Shown piece after piece: positions 10,904-21,652 of a stretch of DNA of 64,000 nt (positions are counted from its first letter, which is position 1; each line of letters begins with the position of its first letter). Source of the DNA: Yponomeuta sedellus (taxonomy: Eukaryota > Arthropoda > Insecta > Lepidoptera > Yponomeutidae); the NCBI GenBank assembly GCA_934045075.1, contig OW203732.1, forward strand, positions 14,548,201 through 14,612,200. The letters run 5' to 3'. A program made the translations under genes and the position numbers. Under the pieces are notes generated by a model. It was given only the letters and a program-made list of their open reading frames with translations. It had not been told where the DNA came from and made no database searches.

Positions 10904-11275
10904 TATAATACATCATCATCATTATTAACGCATTATCTTCCCACCGAGGGGCACGGGTCTCTTACCTGGGGAAGGTATATGTCATACTCTACCACGGGGG
11001 CCAAGTCCAGATGGGTGGATGCTTGCAAGACTAGTGGTCTTACTGTCAGAAGTTTTCAAGCCGCGCTAAGGCCTCTGACTTGGCTTAACAACTACCATCT
11101 ATCGACGGCTGCCGGCACCAACTGCTTAACGTGCCTTGCGAAGCGACCGCTCGGAAAAATGCCAATAGACGATTAACCGATCCAAGTACTGAACGCGCCC
11201 TGTGTTGCTTAACCTTCGTGATCGTTTAAGATCACTCAGGCAGCCGGGGCTACGTGCGATTGTATAATACATCAT
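10904..11275 (-). mobile_element. 5S-headed SINE, second subfamily, with target duplication
   Basis: Body 10917-11262 between the 13-bp direct repeats TATAATACATCAT (10904-10916 and 11263-11275). The SINE 3' tail is (TGATGA)-type. The 5S-like head carries a GTGATCGTTTAAGATCAC hairpin instead of the GATTGGAATCAATC type. The target duplication gives exact element ends, useful for defining the family consensus. Confidence 0.85.
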
Positions 11276-11374
11276 GCTGAATTTATTCACATGACAAATG
11301 TACCATGTACGTTGCGTAGCAGATTAACTCACAGATTAAAAAGGACCACCAATTAGTGTATTAATTAGCTAAGT

Positions 11375-11400
11375 AATGTACACCGAATTGTCATAATGAA
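11375..11400. repeat. Half copy of a palindromic MITE
   Basis: TGTACACCGAATTGTCATAA matches one arm of the inverted repeat at 54348-54490. Related halves lie at 40217-40262 and 46395-46435. Confidence 0.45.
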
Positions 11401-12655
11401 CTTGGAACACCCCAGTCACGCCTGATGATAAGCGAAGACGGTGTCTACGATGTGACGTGCTTTCCTGTTAAATGCCGGTTTACTCTACTTTTAAAGACAT
11501 CCATTGTAACGGGTGGACTGCCTTTCAGCAATGAAAACACCAAATTTATTTTTGTGTGCCACGCGGGCGTCTCGCGGCGGTTAGAGGAGGCTGGAAAACA
11601 GACTGACTGCCCAATATGGCTGCGGTGGGGATCACAGATTTCTTTCTGCAATCGATAATACGCATGCGCAAAGGTCCTGCTGCACCGACGCGTGTGATGT
11701 CACGCTTTATTGTTTTTTGTCACAGGTCGCCAACAGATGGCGTTACGTATACAAAGTGTGCTTATGAAAATAAACATTAGAAATACTTAGGTAATTAATT
11801 ACGCAAATAAAAACGTATCGTCTACACCCAGGTTATATGTCAATCAATCTATCAATAAGCCTGTACTTGTCCACTGCTGGACATAGGCCTCCCCAAGGCA
11901 CGCCACTTAGTTCTTAACGGTGGACATACTTATTACCCCAAATTATGTGGTAACTTCAAAGTAAAAGATTTCGTAAGGAACTGATTTCATAAGAATAGGA
12001 GCCTTGTCCTTCACGTAATATCAAAAATATATTGTCGCAAACTCAGAACTTTAGAAAATGGCGTGTCGAACTTTCCAGATAGATACAGTCGGCGACAAAA
12101 TAAAGTAAACCACTTTGTTTGATACTGCTACTTGACGGCACTGGCAATAAGAGCTATCCAGGTCACTATTCTCAAGTCACTGAATGTACCTACGGAGCTT
12201 TAGGTAGCAAATTATAATCGTCTTGTCAGGTCACCGATGCATAAATTATACCTTTTTCTTTGTGAAAAGTTTCCCGAACTTTTTATTAGCGATGTAAGAC
12301 GCGTTTATACACTGGAGAGGCTTTTTGGAGAATTCTACTTGGAAGTTGTAACTAACTAGAATTCTTACCAGTGGCAATCTAACGTAAAATGACTAACAAG
12401 GAATTATTATTAAAAAAAAGTTTTCCGAAATCCGATCTCACTAATCTTACCTAATGTTAACGTACTATGGAATACGATCAAATTCAAGAATTATAAGCGG
12501 CATTAGGTACGAAGTATTTATTGAGCCCTGTACTAATATAAAGTTGCTTGATGTTTAGTACCACCTGAGACCGAGTGAACTATTATTGCAATTCAGAAGC
12601 AAATCGTGAACACCAGCGTTCTTATTAAAAAAAATGTTTTTATCAAAGTATACTA
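11401..12655. other. No gene; RTE 3' end fragment at 11855-11905 (-)
   Basis: TACTTGTCCACTGCTGGACATAGGCCTCCCC is the reverse complement of the RTE LINE 3' motif (GGGAGGCCTATGTCCAGCAGTGGAC). The 77-aa frame at 11425-11658 has no motif I recognise. The remainder is AT-rich with nothing assignable. Confidence 0.55.
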
Positions 12656-12915
12656 ATACTGTCTCTGTTGAAGTGGCAGTGGACGGGGCACATAGCTCGA
12701 AGAACTGATGGCCGTAGGGGCGAAAATGTTATGACCTCGTGACCAAAGACCGGATGACGCAGCCTGGGCAGGCCCTCCACCAGTCGGTCTGTCGACCTGG
12801 TTTCTGCGGCGGGAAGTCACTGGATGCGGACGACACAACACCGTGAAGCTTGGAAAACTATGAGAGAGGCCAATGTGCTGCAGTGGGCGTCAAATGGCTG
12901 ATGATGATGAAGATC
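12656..12915 (+). pseudogene. RTE-type LINE 3' end
   Basis: Broken frame reading LKWQWTGHIARRTDGR near 12670-12715, the same C-terminal motif as the RTE copy at 5825-5870. A diverged GGCCAATGTGCTGCAGTGGGC and a GGCTGATGATGATGAAGATCG tail follow. This is a 5'-truncated LINE copy ending in a (GATGAT)-type tail. Confidence 0.75.
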
Positions 12916-13001
12916 GTCGGTCTACACGATACGGGTCGCATCTTAGCAGCTAAATTAGGCAACTCGGTGTAAGTGTACTAAGATTCTTTACCAAATCGAC
13001 G

Positions 13002-13225
13002 GCCTCGGTAGCGCAGCGGTTTGGCACGCTGACTTTAAAACCGAAGGTCTCGGGTTCGATCCCCGGCGGAGTCAAACTAGGAAATAAACTTTTCTAGTTT
13101 GTGTATTTATTGTATTATATCTATCGTCGAGTTAGTACCTATTACACAAGTCATTTAGTTGTACTTAGTAAAGGGCTAACGAGATCTGTGTAATATGTCC
13201 ATGAATATTTATTTATTATTAAATA
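13002..13225 (+). mobile_element. tRNA-derived SINE, family B
   Basis: The head GGCCTCGGTAGCGCAGCGG (box A) and GGTTCGATCCCCGGC (box B) is followed by an AAACTAGGAAATAAACTTTTC body and an AT-rich TTTATTTATTATT end. A second copy lies inverted at 39966-40206, and both share the GAGTTAGTACCTATTACAC type body. Confidence 0.85.
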
Positions 13226-13857
13226 GCTTTAACATGAAACCGTGAAAATAAGACTCAACGAATCGGGTTCGTTTGGATAGAGGTTGAAATTTAACAATCT
13301 TTGTAAACAGATGTTAGGGACAAGTGCTTAAGTACAACACGACGGACGTCGAAGGTTTTCATAAGAAGGCTTAAGGAAACACACTGAGATGTGTTGCGCG
13401 TTTATTCTCGCAGTTTAATCTACCTTTGCTTTGTCCCGGTCCCTTTGTTTGTTTTCTTTTCACGGCGGGCCGGTAGGCCGTAATTCAAAGATAAGTTTAA
13501 AAAGAAAATGCCCCTCTAATCTCATTGTTGTCCAAATACTGTCTAAATTGGGATGGCCCCGAATTGGCGGCGGACAATTATTGGTGGGAGCCGGCGCGAA
13601 AGCGAATTACTTTTTACCTTGCAGGGGAGTAGGTAATTTTTGTTATGATAATGGCGCCCGTGGACAAATTCCAGACGCTAGCGAGGGTTAATTTGGAAAT
13701 GGCTTTGTTAAGATATTTTTAATGTAACGTTTATGGTTTGTTGTGCGCGCGGCAGACGTCCCTTGGATCGTAGTCACGTGATGATAACATAAATATTGAT
13801 CATTTTTTAAAAGGACGTGCTATCGCAGAAGGTCGCAATTTTTGAGAATAAGATAAG
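13226..13857. other. No gene recognised
   Basis: The 86-aa frame at 13431-13691 lies in GC-richer DNA but carries no motif. I see no repeat family here. Confidence 0.45.
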
Positions 13858-14190
13858 AATATTCTTTATTGTACACCAGGAAAATACAAACAGGAAATAT
13901 TTACAATTTTTTACAGGACAATTAATTGGGATTAATTCAATTACAATTTGTTCGATAGTTATTGGAATAAGAAAAGAACATTTTATTGCTAATTAAAGTG
14001 TGATAATTATTATATTACCACTAATTTTTTAATTAACTATTTTACTGATAATTATTGTATTAGTCCAGTCCATCCAAAGGTTGTCTGGAAGAGATCACTT
14101 TTTGTGATAAGGCCAACGTCTGTAGTCTTAGGTTAAGAAATATCTGCGTAATTTCCATTTTTATGTTCTCTATGTATCTATCTATCTATT
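13858..14190. mobile_element. LINE 3' tail fragments in both orientations
   Basis: Left part (about 13858-13935) is minus-oriented: ATTCTTTATTGTACACCAGG is the complement of a LINE end ending in GTACAATAAAGAAT. Right part (about 14065-14190) is plus-oriented: CCATCCAAAGGTTGTCTGGAAGAGATC, then TTAGGTTAAGAAATATCTG, and an ATGTATCTATCTATCTATTG tail. Same families as 48485-48690, 59390-59520 and 63278-63385. Confidence 0.6.
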
Positions 14191-15359
14191 GTGTCCTGGC
14201 TGATATACAATTGGGATAACTTTTAATTTTCCTTTTTGACCGTTTTTACAGTAAGTACTGAGTGCTGACTTTTTCATGATAGATCTGATTTAATTTACAT
14301 TTACTAATTTACAGCATAGCACATCAACAGCACCAGGACTGTAATGTAGTTTAGAGGTCTCAAGAAGTAAAAATCAACTGGCGAGATCAATTTATTGTCT
14401 ACTCTGCCTAAAAGTACAGAACGCTGCAGCCATACGTATGTGAATAGAACCATATCGCTTTTAGTTAGTGAGCTCCGCTGAGCGTGCAAGTGGTTGGTTC
14501 CGCTGCCGATTCCCTTAATTGGTAAATCTTAGCTGACTCAGCTCTTTACAATTAAGGCGGGCACTATGCATTCAGCGCTTTAGCTCCAATGAACGGAATT
14601 GCATCGCAATGCACTGTTGAATATAGATTCGGATCGCTGCATCAACAACTGTAGCTTCGCCTTAATTGAATGGATGAATCCTTAATAGCATCATTTGCAT
14701 TCTTGTCTTTTTCCGAAATTAATTCGGAGGGGCGCAAGCAAGTACCTACCTACACTCGGAGCCAACGATGCTTAAGTTAACACTTGGGTAATGCTGATTA
14801 GCCCTTGAATAATTTTCAATGATATTTGATTATTTTAAACAGATAAGTATCTGCATCTTACGGCCATGAGTAAAATGCTATATTACGTGCTCATCTTCCT
14901 GCCAACTTCTAACTCCTTGAATCTAAGACCAAAACGTCCTGTTTTTGCCCATGTTTTTGGAATCCTGTTCGTGATTCCAAAAACACATCCAGAACACAGT
15001 TCTTAATTGACTATAATTGATTAAATACTGCCAGTTGAAGTCTATCATCTATTAATTTCCACCCTACCTGACCACCAATCTGTCAGTTCATTGTACTGTA
15101 ATGCACTACCAGATACATGCTTTGTCAGTACAGGAGTGTTGTGACTCCAACTTCACTGGATACTAGAGTGTGTCAGGGATGCGATTAATTAACACAACAC
15201 CATTAAATCACACTGAAAAACGGTTTAGCAGATCAGATGAAATAGGTTTTTAAAGATCTGATGAAATTAACAGATGCTCTTAGTATCTAAATGACACAGA
15301 AGAGAGGAAGGGACGCAAGTTCATGTATAACAAGGAGCAACTGACCATTATTTATTACA
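14191..15359. other. No gene; hairpin at 14952-14985
   Basis: TGTTTTTGGAATC (14952-14964) faces its exact complement GATTCCAAAAACA (14973-14985) across 8 nt. No gene is visible in the rest. Confidence 0.5.
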
Positions 15360-15363
15360 AATT

Positions 15364-15398
15364 GAGGGGTATAAAATCAAAGGCAGCTAAATCCACTT
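15364..15398 (+). repeat. Left terminal inverted repeat
   Basis: Begins GAGGGGTATAAAATC and contains the inverted form of the iterated motif (ATCAAAGGCAGCTAAATCC). Pairs with 18535-18569 with one mismatch. Confidence 0.9.
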
Positions 15399-15562
15399 CT
15401 GTCAATTTTTCACAAACCAAAACAAAAGCTTTATTTTTACCACAAACTGGCAACATCGTATGAACAAAACTCCAAAATAAGTAGTGGGGAAATTAGAACT
15501 TGAGGAATAGCACACTGAAAGATCATAGCTACGGGCTACTTTTTTATAGAATAAATTAAAAT

Positions 15563-15640
15563 GGAGTTAGCTGTATTTGTTACCAATTTTTGGATTTAGC
15601 TACGTTTGATTATGACATAAGTGGATATGGCTGGGTTTGT
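15563..15640 (+). promoter_or_regulatory. Left subterminal iterated motif (probable transposase sites)
   Basis: Three related 19-mers start at 15563 (GGAGTTAGCTGTATTTGTT), 15592 (GGATTTAGCTACGTTTGAT) and 15622 (GGATATGGCTGGGTTTGTT), spaced about 30 bp apart. They match the core inside the terminal repeats. I infer that they are transposase-binding sites, as iterated subterminal motifs are in several other transposon families. Confidence 0.65.
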
Positions 15641-15886
15641 TTCTAATAATAATCCAGTCACGTGAACAAAATAGTGATGTGTTAAACACAAAGATAAAAT
15701 AATTTTATTTATATGTGTTATTTTGTCGCTAATTATATTATTAACGTCGTTGGATTATTATAAGAAATAAGGTCATTATTACATTAAAACTAAGTAAAAC
15801 AATAAAAAAACACATTTTTACTATGAAATTACAATTTTTTATTCATGAAAATCTTTGTTTCAGTAAAGTCTTGCCTTATCTTAAAC

Positions 15887-18205
15887 TTACACCCGTATAC
15901 CACAGTCTTCGTCTTGAGAGACCATCTCGCAATCAACTTCTTCGATGGGTTCTTCATCTTCATCGATTGGAACACTCAACACGTTTGTGTAGAACTGCAA
16001 TTGTTGCAGTTCTGCCCAATTTTCGCCATAATGCTTTGTTAATAGCTGCTTAACATCTCGTAATTTAAGGCTTTTCACCACCACACCTTTCGCAACAATA
16101 GATGGTTTTATCATCTCGGTTGTTTTGCCAGCTTTGCAGATGGTCTTCGATACTCCAGTATCGGAGTTGTAGAAAACCTCCCCACGCACCAACACATTTT
16201 GTCGGGTTTTAGATCTCTTTAAGATGAATCGTTTGCACTGCGATATTTTGAAATGAAACTGTGCAGTTGTTTTCAAAACTTGCTGTACGCATTTTTTCCA
16301 GTCGTAAATGGGTACTTTTGTCAATTCCGTAATGGTGGCAAATTTGCCAATAATGTCAACGTACTCCGAAGGCGACGTGATCACTTCTTTTTTTCGTATT
16401 TCTTTTTCTATATTCCCAAAAACTCTATCGGCAGGCATGTATGAATGCCCGGTAACTGGGAATACCAGTTCAATTTTGTTAATAGATTTTTTATCCAAAA
16501 GCCATCGACAGCACATAGCTAGCATTGAGCTATTTTTATTCTGTCCTCCACATCCGTCTGCTATCAGACGGATATGAGTGACGTTTGTGAAGTCGCTTTT
16601 TTTTAATCGGTCGTAAACGGCGGAAGCTATTTCATTGGCACTTTTTGCAAATTCATCTTCGGTCCACGTATAAGAAAATGAAGTATCTTTATTTAACGGA
16701 TCTTTGGAAGAGCCTCGAATCATTGCAAAGTTATACAGGTAAAGTTGTCTGCTGTAGTAACAGCTTTGATCCGGCACTTTAGGCAGAACTAAGTTCTTTT
16801 GACAATCAAAAGAATACGTTACCATTCCTTCCTTTTTCTCTCTGAGCATGTTAAAGAATGCGCGTGCCTTAAGTGTGTGTATTCTTTTTTCTGTCATGAG
16901 GTTAACTTTTACCGATGGATCATTTTCCGTTTTAAGTTTTTCACTCAATTCAATACATTTCGAACACACATCGGTTCTTGGCGTTCCGAAACCCAGGTTA
17001 AAATCTGTGTTAAAGATATACCTGAAGTACGAACATTTCACAGTACTTTCGGGGTTTTGAGACTTGTAGAGCGTATACAATTTATTGATGTTGAGCTCGC
17101 TTGGGAGATATTTACGCTGTTGCGTCGAACTTCGGCAATAATGTGATTCGACACATTTCAATGATTTTATAAATTCACGGACAGATTGTCTTTTACCGGC
17201 ATACTTCTGGGTCTTACGATCGCCACCCCTTTTTTCGTCAGGAAGTTTTCCTGTGGTAAAGAAATTCTGCATCACAAACTGCACACGATATTTTTTTATT
17301 CCAAGTGTATTTAAAAAAACTTGCTGGCAAACTGGGACACATTTTTTTTGAGCGTATATAGCATACTTAATGGAATATTCTCTGCATTTCCTGACATTTT
17401 TTGTAGGCCGCCTGCGACATGTTTTTTTTATAGTACAGCATTTTAGTATTAATGCATCCTGTTTAGCCTTCAATGGTGTTGCGTAGAACCTGTCATGGAA
17501 TTTTTGTAGATCTCGTACTTTTAATTTCTTACACTGGTATGTTTTTGAGTCGTGGTTACAGGTAATCGGTTCCGGTAAACTGTGCGATGAGTACCTGTAA
17601 AACAATACTTTGAGTCAATAGTATAAAATAATTCAGATACTCTCTGGGTTTCCCTATGGTCCAGTAATGTAGCGAACTATATTAGATTCCATAAATTTAT
17701 TGATATTAGTGAAATTACCTGTGAAAAAAATAATAAATTATCTACAGAATATACTCGGATATTTTTTTATACAATCGGTAGGCACTCATACATTTTTATA
17801 AAGTTTAAAGGCCTTATTCATAATAGTCTGCTAACTAAAAGCATTACTAATTCTCACTCTGTCTTCTTCTATTGACCTAAGTCAGAAAGAAACATAACAC
17901 TCTGTAGCAGCTGTTTTAAGTTAGCGGACCATTATGAATAAGCCCGTAAGTTTTTTATATAACAAAGTACGAGGTAATATAGTATGGATCTACTTAAATT
18001 TTGATCGTTCGATTTCACTACTTACATACTTAACTTGACCAAACGGGTAATAATATCTTTGAAAATGTCGAACAGAATAATATTGAAGCACATCACTAGC
18101 GAGTACTAACCTCTCTTTTTTTGCCAAATTTGCTTTCCATTTATCTGGTAATTTCGGACGTTTCCTGGACTTCCCCGGTAAAGCTTCTGTGACAGGCACC
18201 TCCAT
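15887..18205 (-). CDS. Spliced transposase, DUF7869-like, 600 aa
   Basis: Model complement(join(15887..17594,18111..18205)). Exon 1 starts at ATG 18205-18203, encodes MEVPVTEALPGKSRKRPKLP then DKWKANLAKKER, and ends before donor GTTAGT. Exon 2 follows TTTTACAG and continues in frame to TAA at 15889-15887. The basic 'KRP..DKWKANLAKKER' start followed by a Cys-containing segment (C44, C53) fits the N-terminus of insect proteins with a DUF7869-type RNase H-fold core. Candidate metal-binding acids: D295 (TYSFDCQKN), D378 (IADGCGGQNKN), and D421/E428 after GHSYMPADRVFGNIEK. A CSKC pair (C242/C245) may bind zinc. It is the only gene in its transposon, so it presumably cuts and joins the element's ends in the nucleus. 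Splicing is predicted from sequence only. An unspliced reading starts at a TTG inside the intron boundary and is unlikely to be real. Confidence 0.8.
17810..17945. mobile_element. MITE inside the transposase intron
   Basis: Terminal inverted repeats GGCCTTATTCATAATAGTC (17810) and its partner GGACCATTATGAATAAGCCC (17926-17945), extending inward through GCTAACT / AGTTAGC. At 136 bp with no coding capacity it is a small non-autonomous DNA element. It lies wholly within the intron (17595-18110), so it should not disturb the protein. Confidence 0.7.
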
Positions 18206-18359
18206 TACACATTTAATTACGTGTTTCACTACCTTTTTCAATTCAAGCTCCCAAAAAAACAAGTATTTGAATTAATTCAATAAGACACGTTCGAGCTCGG
18301 CGGTATGCGGACGGCCATTTTGAATGAAGGACAATGAAGCACTCTTATTGGTCGATTGC

Positions 18360-18569
18360 AACTTTAGCTATGTTTGTTTCTCACAAACCTGGATTTAGCT
18401 ACCTTTGATAATAAATTGATTTTTCGAATGGGATTTGTGAGCGATTTAGCTGCCTTTGATACAAAATTATTGTCGAAACTGGTACTAATTCGTTAGACGC
18501 ATAAGATGGCATTCTCAACTCAAAAATGACAAAAAAGTGGATTTAGCTGCCTTTGATTTTATATCCCTC
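18360..18569 (+). repeat. Right subterminal motifs and right terminal inverted repeat
   Basis: Copies of the motif occur near 18360 (ACTTTAGCTATGTTTGTTT), at 18391 (GGATTTAGCTACCTTTGAT), at about 18442 (CGATTTAGCTGCCTTTGAT) and in the terminal repeat at about 18538. All are in the same direction here, whereas at the left end the terminal copy is inverted relative to the internal ones. The terminal repeat itself is 18535-18569. Confidence 0.75.
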
Positions 18570-18689
18570 AATTATCCTTGGAGAGATACGCCTGCTGCGG
18601 ACAGTTAAAATATCACAGTTCTTCCGGGCCAATTGCATTAAATATATAATACGTTAAAAAAAAATCGAACGGAAAATATATTTAAAGAA

Positions 18690-18795
18690 CCTGCATTTTA
18701 AATCTGCAATCTGGCTGGAAGAGATCGTGAGAGATGGCATTTGGGGAAAAAAGGCCTTTATCCAGCAGTGGTCAGCGGTGGACTGATAATCATTG
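18690..18795 (+). mobile_element. RTE LINE 3' end fragment
   Basis: A diverged 'CTGGCTGGAAGAGATCG ... TTTGGGGAAAAAAGGCCTTTATCCAGCAGTGG' corresponds to the last codons and end of the RTE family (compare 5995-6040). It is followed by GTGGACTGATAATC. Confidence 0.55.
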
Positions 18796-20101
18796 TTATA
18801 AATAATGGGAAATATATTGTTCTCAAGAACATAGCCTTGAGACATAACCTATATCATCTAACCTAGATAACCTAGCGACATAACCTAGCTCATCCCCATA
18901 TCTAAACCTTTCTTCAAGAACCACAACTTAATTTAATTAGTTGCTGTCGTTATTTACTCATTTGGAATTAATGAAGTGTCTGACTTTTATAAAACTGGTG
19001 CCCTGTATTTATCCACGAAAAGAAAAGTATCCAACTCGTTTGCAGACGCCGATTGTTATCCTAAAGAACTCTGGAATTTGGCTATTGATCCTGTAATGAA
19101 ACGGATCGGGCTGCGCATTCGGGTCACGTAGCCAACTTGTATCTTCACTATGCCTATCAAAGATACAGGGTAAGCGTAGCCGTTCCCATCAAGTAATTCT
19201 GCAAAATAAGCCTCAGAACTAATTTTCAAGGATATGCTTCGGCAAAATCTGTCCCGATTACCAATGCAATTTGCAATCGGAACAGACTTTCGGGACTTCA
19301 ATGGGACTAAGATTATTAACTAAATGAAAAAGGTAATCAATATAATATATTGATTATATTGATATGCCTATATTATAGGTAATTAAGATACAAAGTAATA
19401 CATGTCAGAGATTTTAAAACAAAATTGTAATATCCTTAATAGTTAATCAAATAACACATTAAAAAGTGAATTTCAACGTTATTACCAATTACAATGTCAA
19501 TTATGAGAAATTGTTATATTTAAATTCAACTGAAATAATGAAAATGCAAAAATTTAATTTCATGTAGTTTGAATAAAATTTATAATCTCATGTTTTCCAT
19601 ATCAGTAACTGTCAGTCAAATTTGAAATATCCCAGCTTAGTGTCCAAATCGATGATGATCTTGTATGATGTAAAGAAATACAATTTGCTCAGAAACATAG
19701 ACGTTCGGCAACTCACCCATTGAGTTACTCAATGTCACCAGTCCGAGAGCAACTTTGGATCTAAATCTATAAAGAGCGGGGCAGCCACGTTCTCAATACA
19801 TTATCATTATCCGAAGCGCGAAATCAATTATAGGCACGTGTTTGCTTATCACTCCGAGTTTCATGTTTGGGACGTGATCTGTTTTACGTTTGTTTATTAC
19901 CCGGGTTATTTATTGGCTTCTCCTGTTTGGCAACTTCTTTTTTTCGCTCAATCAAGCCGTTTGTTTGTGTGTCTTCATTTCGACTAAAGTGTAACACGCA
20001 CTGGTGGTAAACACTCTCGCGGACTAATCGTGACCAGGTATACCATCTCTAGGCTGCGACCATTACTGTTACCGCTTACTCCCGCTGTAAGTTTAAGATT
20101 T
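18796..20101. other. No gene recognised
   Basis: AT-rich, with an AT palindrome-like stretch near 19335-19380 (ATATAATATATTGATTATAT). I see no gene or assignable element. Confidence 0.5.
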
Positions 20102-20441
20102 AAAGCGATTGGAATCAATGACTTGAGTTAAGCAACAACAGGCGCGGTAAGGTGCAGGATGGGTGACCGTCCTGTGACTACAGCTAGTGGTATTTTTCCG
20201 AGCGCTTCCGTGCTTCGCAAGGCACGTTAAGCCGTTGGTGCCGGCTGTCATGTAATGGCAGTCGTTAAGCCATGTCAGAGGCCTCATGGGCGGCTTGATA
20301 ACTTCTGACAGTAAGACCCGCCACTCTTACAACCCTCCACCAACCCGGACTTGGCCCTCGTGGTGGAGTATGGCCTAACCTTCCTGCGATGCAGGAAGAG
20401 ACCCGTGCCCCAACAGTGGGGAGATACAAGGGTTGATATCG
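20102..20441 (+). mobile_element. 5S-headed SINE
   Basis: Nearly complete copy from GATTGGAATCAATGAC through GAGTTAAGCAAC, GCGCGGTAAGG and GGATGGGTGACCG to the CAACAGTGGGGAGATACAAGG end and GTTGATATCGA. The first bases of the head are missing. A palindromic MITE abuts its 3' end directly. Confidence 0.85.
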
Positions 20442-20442
20442 A

Positions 20443-20690
20443 GGGACGCTAACTAGCGCCACCAATGGAATATTTATATACTTGTTTTACAATAAGTTTT
20501 TATCTAAAAGTGAACATGAGAAAACTTAACAACTGTGATAACAATTTTTAGAACCTAATACGGTCTAGGCTGTATGTTCTAAAAATAGTTACCACAGACA
20601 TTAAGATTTCTCATGTTTACTTTTGGAAAAAAACATATTATAAAACAAGTTATGATTTTTATTCCATCGGTGGCGCTAGGTAGCGCCTTA
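20443..20690. mobile_element. Palindromic MITE
   Basis: About 250 bp folding over its whole length: CTAGCGCCACCAATGGAAT on the left faces ATTCCATCGGTGGCGCTAG on the right, and AACATGAGAAA faces TTTCTCATGTT further in. The centre (about 20548-20595) pairs ACAATTTTTAGAAC with GTTCTAAAAATAGT. It is non-coding. The 'TCGA' on each side may be a short target duplication, which I cannot confirm. Confidence 0.7.
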
Positions 20691-21071
20691 AATCGAATTT
20701 TATTGCTTACAAATTGTAAAGTAGGTACTGTGGACGCCTATACTATTAGCCCACTAGCAGAGTATGGATGATAGTAAAACACTAGCGGCCTTACTAATAA
20801 TAAGTTATACACCCTGAATAACTATTTGAAGTATATCAATTTAAACTGGTTTAATCGCATTTACCGTACAAATAACCAGTTTGTCAGACCTCGCATAACG
20901 GCTGTATACACAGCTCATAACCTTTATTAGTAAGTCCATAGATGTTGCTCGGTTGATATATTTTCTGCAAGTGTCACACATCACAACAAACAAACAATGG
21001 TAACCTAGCGATATTCAAATCGGTGTCAGTCATCTATCGGGATAGTATTATAACCGGCCAATACATAACAT
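20691..21071. other. No gene recognised
   Basis: AT-rich spacer with nothing assignable. Confidence 0.45.
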
Positions 21072-21275
21072 AACAAAACATTTACATACAGGCACATACA
21101 TTGCTTCTGACCCCACACTAGGATACCCTGTGTCGTGGGAACCAGAAACAACGACATCACAAACATGAAATCATCCAAGACCTGGGGTTTTTTTTTGTCC
21201 CCAGTCGGGATTCGAACCCGGAACCTCTTGCATGGTAGGCAGTTGCGCCACCGCTACGCCCCACAGAGGTCGTCA
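21072..21275 (-). mobile_element. tRNA-derived SINE, family A
   Basis: Minus-strand copy of the family at 9724-9940. Complement of box B at 21207-21221 (GGGATTCGAACCCGG), complement of box A near 21246-21262, and the CATACATTGCTTCTG tail on the left. Confidence 0.85.
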
Positions 21276-21467
21276 AATATGTGTACATAAAGTGAAAAGC
21301 ATTTATTTCGACTAGTCGCGATGCAGCATCGCGTTTTATGAATCTGAAAAGTAAGCAACACCCAAACGTATTGATACGGTTGTAGTGTTGGAAGGTCAGG
21401 ATATAGGGTTATTATTGATAAGGCGTCTTGATGGACTAATACTCCGGCTAGAAGAGAGAATGTTACA

Positions 21468-21652
21468 TCTAAAATATAAAAATGAATCGCTGAATGTGTT
21501 GGTAAGCGCAAATCTCGAGAGCAGCTGAACCGATTACGCTAACTATTTTTTTAGAATATTCCTTGAGGTACGAGGATGGTTCTTACGGAGGGAAAAATAA
21601 AAAAAATTAATGAATTGACTGTTAGGCGGTACGAAGTTCGCTGGGTCTGCTT
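21468..21652 (+). mobile_element. Helitron-like non-autonomous element, degenerate 3' end
   Basis: Same family as 33465-33642: begins A|TC, then ATAAAAATGAATCGCTGAATG, CTCGAGAGCAGCTGAA, CTGTTAGGCGGTACGAAGTTCG. The expected terminal CTAG reads CTTA, so the 3' end has mutated. Confidence 0.7.

Larger units (their letters stand above)
15360..18573. mobile_element. Complete cut-and-paste DNA transposon
   Basis: Element 15364-18569 (3206 bp). Its 35-bp terminal inverted repeats at 15364-15398 and 18535-18569 begin GAGGG and differ at one position. AATT lies on both sides (15360-15363, 18570-18573), consistent with a 4-bp target duplication. Because AATT is its own complement, it could instead be part of longer inverted repeats. 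The element carries one spliced transposase gene on the minus strand and repeated subterminal motifs near both ends. An intact gene and near-identical ends suggest a young, possibly autonomous copy. Sola is one superfamily with 4-bp duplications, but I cannot assign it without a search. Confidence 0.85.
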
